From Bacteroidota bacterium (GTDB lineage Bacteria; Bacteroidota; Bacteroidia; Chitinophagales; BACL12), in NCBI GenBank assembly GCA_016715425.1, contig JADKAC010000005.1, forward strand, positions 372,001 through 436,000: DNA of 64,000 nt, read 5' to 3'. Each line of letters opens with the position of its first letter. Positions within the stretch are counted from its first letter, which is position 1. The notes under the pieces were generated by a model. That model did no database searches, had not been told where the DNA came from, and saw only the letters and a list, made by a program, of their open reading frames with translations. Positions 61,309 to 64,000 of this stretch are shown here, in pieces. The translations under genes and the position numbers were made by a program.

Positions 61309-62019
61309 ATGAAAAACATTCAATTTATTTGTTTAGGTATTGTGGCAAATGTTTTAATGTCATGCAATCAAACTCCTGCAATAACATCAGGCAATAGCAG
61401 CAACCATGTTGAACTAAGAAATAGTTTGGATTCAGTAAGCTATGCATTAGGAGTAAATGTAGCTCGCACCTTAAATGGTCAGGGCTTTGATTCCATTAAT
61501 TATGAAGCATTTAATACTGCAATTGCAGCCTCATTAAAATCTGATATTTTATTAATTGATCAAACGCATAGCATGCGTTATATCAATACTTATTTACAAG
61601 GCTTATCCAAATCTATATTAGCAAAAAATCTCACTATAGCTGAAAATTTTATTGATAGTATTTCTCAGCTTGAAGGTGTGAAAAAATTAGATGAGGGAAT
61701 TTACATGCGCATAATAAAAGAAGGAACAGATAATCCCCCAACTTTAAATGATGAAGTAGTATTTAATTTTTTAGGACAATTACCCGACGGTAAAGAATTT
61801 GATAATTCATTTAGCAGGGGAGTGCCTGCAACATTTAATGTGAATACGGTTATAGTCGGATGGCAAGTAGCACTTAAAAAAATGAACGAGGGAACAATTG
61901 CTGAAATTTGGCTATCTCCGGAAAAAGCTTATGGCACGCATGGTGGATATAATGGGATTATTCCCGGAAATTCTGCTCTCTACTTTAAAATTGAGTTAGT
62001 CGGGATTAATAGGAAATAG
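61309..62019 (+). CDS. FKBP-type peptidyl-prolyl isomerase lipoprotein
   Basis: 236 aa. Lipobox VLMSC with C19. An N-terminal FKBP_N helical domain (about 30-130; DSVSYALGVNVARTLN, then SISQLEGVKKLDEGIY) is followed by the FKBP catalytic domain (about 140-236; DEVVFNFLGQLPDGKEFDNS, VIVGWQVALKKMNEGTIAEIWLSPEKAYG). It is predicted to assist protein folding in the periplasm or outer membrane. Single gene between a terminator and pepE. Confidence 0.92.
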   Translation: MKNIQFICLGIVANVLMSCNQTPAITSGNSSNHVELRNSLDSVSYALGVNVARTLNGQGFDSINYEAFNTAIAASLKSDILLIDQTHSMRYINTYLQGLSKSILAKNLTIAENFIDSISQLEGVKKLDEGIYMRIIKEGTDNPPTLNDEVVFNFLGQLPDGKEFDNSFSRGVPATFNVNTVIVGWQVALKKMNEGTIAEIWLSPEKAYGTHGGYNGIIPGNSALYFKIELVGINRK

Positions 62020-62086
62020 TTATTGATTAATTATTTGAAATTATTTATTTTCGACCAATTACAAAATGAACTGAAAATTTTTTCAA

Positions 62087-62791
62087 ATGAATTTAATTAT
62101 TGCCAGCACATCCACAATTTACGGACAAGTCTATTTAGAATATCTTAAACCAACACTTTTAGAATTTTATAAATCGAGTAACGAAATCTTGTTTATACCC
62201 TATGCAAGACCTTCCGGTATTTCCCATGAAGTATATACAGAAAAAGCATCTACCTTTTTTTCGGGTATTGATAAGAAATTAATAGGTATACATACTTTTT
62301 CAAATCCCGTGGAAGCTATACAAAATGCAAAAGCAATTTTTACTGGAGGCGGTAATACCTTTATGTTATTGGATCAGTTATACAAAAACAATCTGATTTC
62401 TCCATTACGCACAATATTAAAATCAGGAATTCCATTTCTAGGTACAAGTGCGGGAAGTAATATTACCGGGTTGACTATCGGCACGACGAATGATATGCCT
62501 GTAGTTTACCCACCATCATTTGATGCATTACAGTTAGTACCTTTTAATATTAATCCGCATTTTCAGGATCCAATTGAAGGCAATATACATATGGGCGAAA
62601 CCAGAGAAACCAGAATTGGAGAATTTATTCAATTTAACACGCAACCTGTAATTGGATTAAGAGAAGGAAGTTGGATTCATGTCACTGGAAATAAAGCTGT
62701 TTTAAAAGGTGATTTATCTGCAAGATTATTTCAACAAAATCAAAAAACGGTTGAGTTAAATGCAGGTTCTGATTTAAGTTTTCTTTTATAA
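62087..62791 (+). CDS. pepE: Dipeptidase E (peptidase family S51)
   Basis: 234 aa, normal length. It cleaves Asp-Xaa dipeptides in the cytoplasm. The nucleophile S121 sits in GTSAGSNI, preceded by AIFTGGGNTFMLLDQL. The His of the catalytic triad is in NINPHFQDP. The gene is convergent with proS (9-nt gap). Confidence 0.93.
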   Translation: MNLIIASTSTIYGQVYLEYLKPTLLEFYKSSNEILFIPYARPSGISHEVYTEKASTFFSGIDKKLIGIHTFSNPVEAIQNAKAIFTGGGNTFMLLDQLYKNNLISPLRTILKSGIPFLGTSAGSNITGLTIGTTNDMPVVYPPSFDALQLVPFNINPHFQDPIEGNIHMGETRETRIGEFIQFNTQPVIGLREGSWIHVTGNKAVLKGDLSARLFQQNQKTVELNAGSDLSFLL

Positions 62792-62800
62792 AAAATCCTT

Positions 62801-64000
62801 TTAGTAAGCTTTAGCAAATAACACTCGTTGTGAACTTGGCTTACCGGAATACACACATTTTCCTTCTTCAGATTTTGCATCCAAAGGAATACAACGAATT
62901 GTGGCTTTGGTTTCTGTTTTAATTTTTTCTTCAGTTTCTGATGTGCCATCCCAATGTGCTAATACAAATCCGGCTGAATTTTCAATTATATTTTTAAACT
63001 CTTCCCAACTATCTGCTTTGCGCAAACTATCATTGCGGAATTGCAATGCTTTATTGTAGATATTGGATTGAATATCTTCTAACAATTTGCTTACTTGCTC
63101 TGCAATATTTTCTGATTGCCAAATCATTTTTTCTTTAGTATCTCTGCGTACAACTTCTATCGTTCCATTTTCAATATCACGCATTCCAATAGACATTCTT
63201 ATAGGCACTCCTTTCAATTCGTATTCTGCATATTTCCAACCGGGTTTCGCCTGATCATTATCGTCCAATTTTACAATGATGTTAGCTTGTTTCAATACGG
63301 AAATTATTTCCTGTGCTTTTGCAGAAACAGTTGCCAACTGTTCTTCGCTTCTAAAAATTGGAACTATTACAACATGTAGTGGTGCAAGTTTTGGAGGAAG
63401 AATTAATCCATTATCATCGCTATGCGCCATAATTAATGCACCCATCATTCTAGTTGACACTCCCCAACTGGTTGCCCACGCAAATTCCTGTTTGCCTTCT
63501 TTGTTTAAAAATTTTACATCAAATGCTTTTGCAAAATTCTGACCCAGAAAATGTGAAGTACCCATTTGTAATGCTTTGCCATCCTGCATCAATGCTTCAA
63601 CACAATAAGTATCAATGGCACCGGCAAATCTTTCTTTCGCAGTTTTCACTCCTTTAATAACAGGAATTGCCATGTAGTTCTCCATAAAATCTGCATACAC
63701 ATTTAGCATTTTTACAGTTTCTTCAACTGCTTCGTCAGCAGTTGCATGTGCAGTATGCCCTTCCTGCCAATGAAATTCTGAGGTTCGCAGAAATAATCTT
63801 GTACGCATTTCCCAGCGCATCACATTTGCCCATTGATTAATTAGTATCGGTAAATCACGATAACTCTGAATCCAGTTTTTATAGCAATTCCAGATTATTG
63901 TTTCAGAAGTAGGGCGTATAATTAATTCTTCTTCTAATTTAGAATCCGGATCCACCATTAATTTCCCTTTTTTAGTAGGATCAGTTTTTAATCTGTAATG
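62801..64000 (-). CDS. proS: Prolyl-tRNA synthetase, C-terminal part (runs off right edge)
   Basis: The minus-strand frame is open to position 64000, so the N-terminus lies outside the window; 399 residues are present. Class II motif 2 (RWEMRTRLFLRTSEFHWQEGHTAHAT), the anticodon-binding domain (VVIVPIFRSEE), and a C-terminal domain ending in the Tyr of LFAKAY are visible. This is the archaeal/eukaryote-like ProRS type used by many Bacteroidota. It charges tRNA-Pro. The ATG at 63958 is internal (GKL-MVDPDSKLEEEL) and not the start. Confidence 0.95.
   Translation of the reverse strand, partial: HYRLKTDPTKKGKLMVDPDSKLEEELIIRPTSETIIWNCYKNWIQSYRDLPILINQWANVMRWEMRTRLFLRTSEFHWQEGHTAHATADEAVEETVKMLNVYADFMENYMAIPVIKGVKTAKERFAGAIDTYCVEALMQDGKALQMGTSHFLGQNFAKAFDVKFLNKEGKQEFAWATSWGVSTRMMGALIMAHSDDNGLILPPKLAPLHVVIVPIFRSEEQLATVSAKAQEIISVLKQANIIVKLDDNDQAKPGWKYAEYELKGVPIRMSIGMRDIENGTIEVVRRDTKEKMIWQSENIAEQVSKLLEDIQSNIYNKALQFRNDSLRKADSWEEFKNIIENSAGFVLAHWDGTSETEEKIKTETKATIRCIPLDAKSEEGKCVYSGKPSSQRVLFAKAY

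Overview
The window is AT-rich DNA from a member of the Bacteroidota. The evidence is consistent: several secreted proteins end in type IX secretion (T9SS) C-terminal sorting domains, start codons lack Shine-Dalgarno sequences, TAnnTTTG promoter elements recur, and the cell-division cluster has the Bacteroidota order. The gene families resemble those of free-living Chitinophagales/Saprospirales-like bacteria, but the species cannot be named from sequence alone. Most of the window is ordinary chromosome. No prophage, transposase, CRISPR array or rRNA is visible.

Layout. 1-3.8 kb: N-terminal part of a very large PKD-repeat surface protein that runs off the left edge. 3.9-7.5 kb: LytTR response regulator plus beta-propeller histidine kinase. 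7.9-10.3 kb: lipid A-type acyltransferase, a lipoprotein, and an AbiEii-like/DUF6922-like gene pair beside a nested inverted repeat. 10.5-12.3 kb: two tandem paralogous T9SS proteins. 12.4-12.7 kb: tRNA-Glu with a broken duplicate of its 3' half and terminator; the duplicate is interrupted by a 27-bp palindrome. 12.8-15.0 kb: gap-pgk. 15.1-16.7 kb: another T9SS protein.

16.7-32.2 kb is the dcw cluster: MraZ boxes, mraZ, rsmH, ftsL, ftsI-type PBP, murE, mraY (split by a frameshift), murD, ftsW, murG, murC, ftsQ, ftsA, ftsZ. Genes overlap or nearly touch, consistent with one transcript that builds the meso-DAP peptidoglycan precursor and assembles the divisome. MurF and Ddl are not in the cluster.

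32.4-40.4 kb: a deiodinase-like T9SS protein, a small DUF4260-like membrane protein, about 1 kb packed with short palindromic repeats, lpd, and two further T9SS proteins, one frameshifted. 40.5-51.8 kb: glpK with an exo/endonuclease-phosphatase family gene, a monoacylglycerol-lipase-like hydrolase, an outer-membrane protein, an asparagine-synthetase-like protein, a DinB-like protein, VOC and SDR proteins, and a modular protein with a His/Tyr/Gly-rich tail. 51.9-58.2 kb: PIG-L deacetylase, a 44-residue membrane peptide, a sodium:solute symporter and an outer-membrane barrel, apparently one transport/catabolic unit. 58.3-64 kb: thyA-dfrA, a vanadium-haloperoxidase-like lipoprotein, an FKBP lipoprotein, peptidase E and the 3' part of proS.

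Most unusual points: the MraZ operator array overlapping a promoter-like site; the mraY frameshift; the tRNA-Glu fragment that records insertion of a palindromic mini-element; the related nested mini-palindromes at 34.2-35.1 kb; and the overlapping 44-aa gene between the deacetylase and the symporter.
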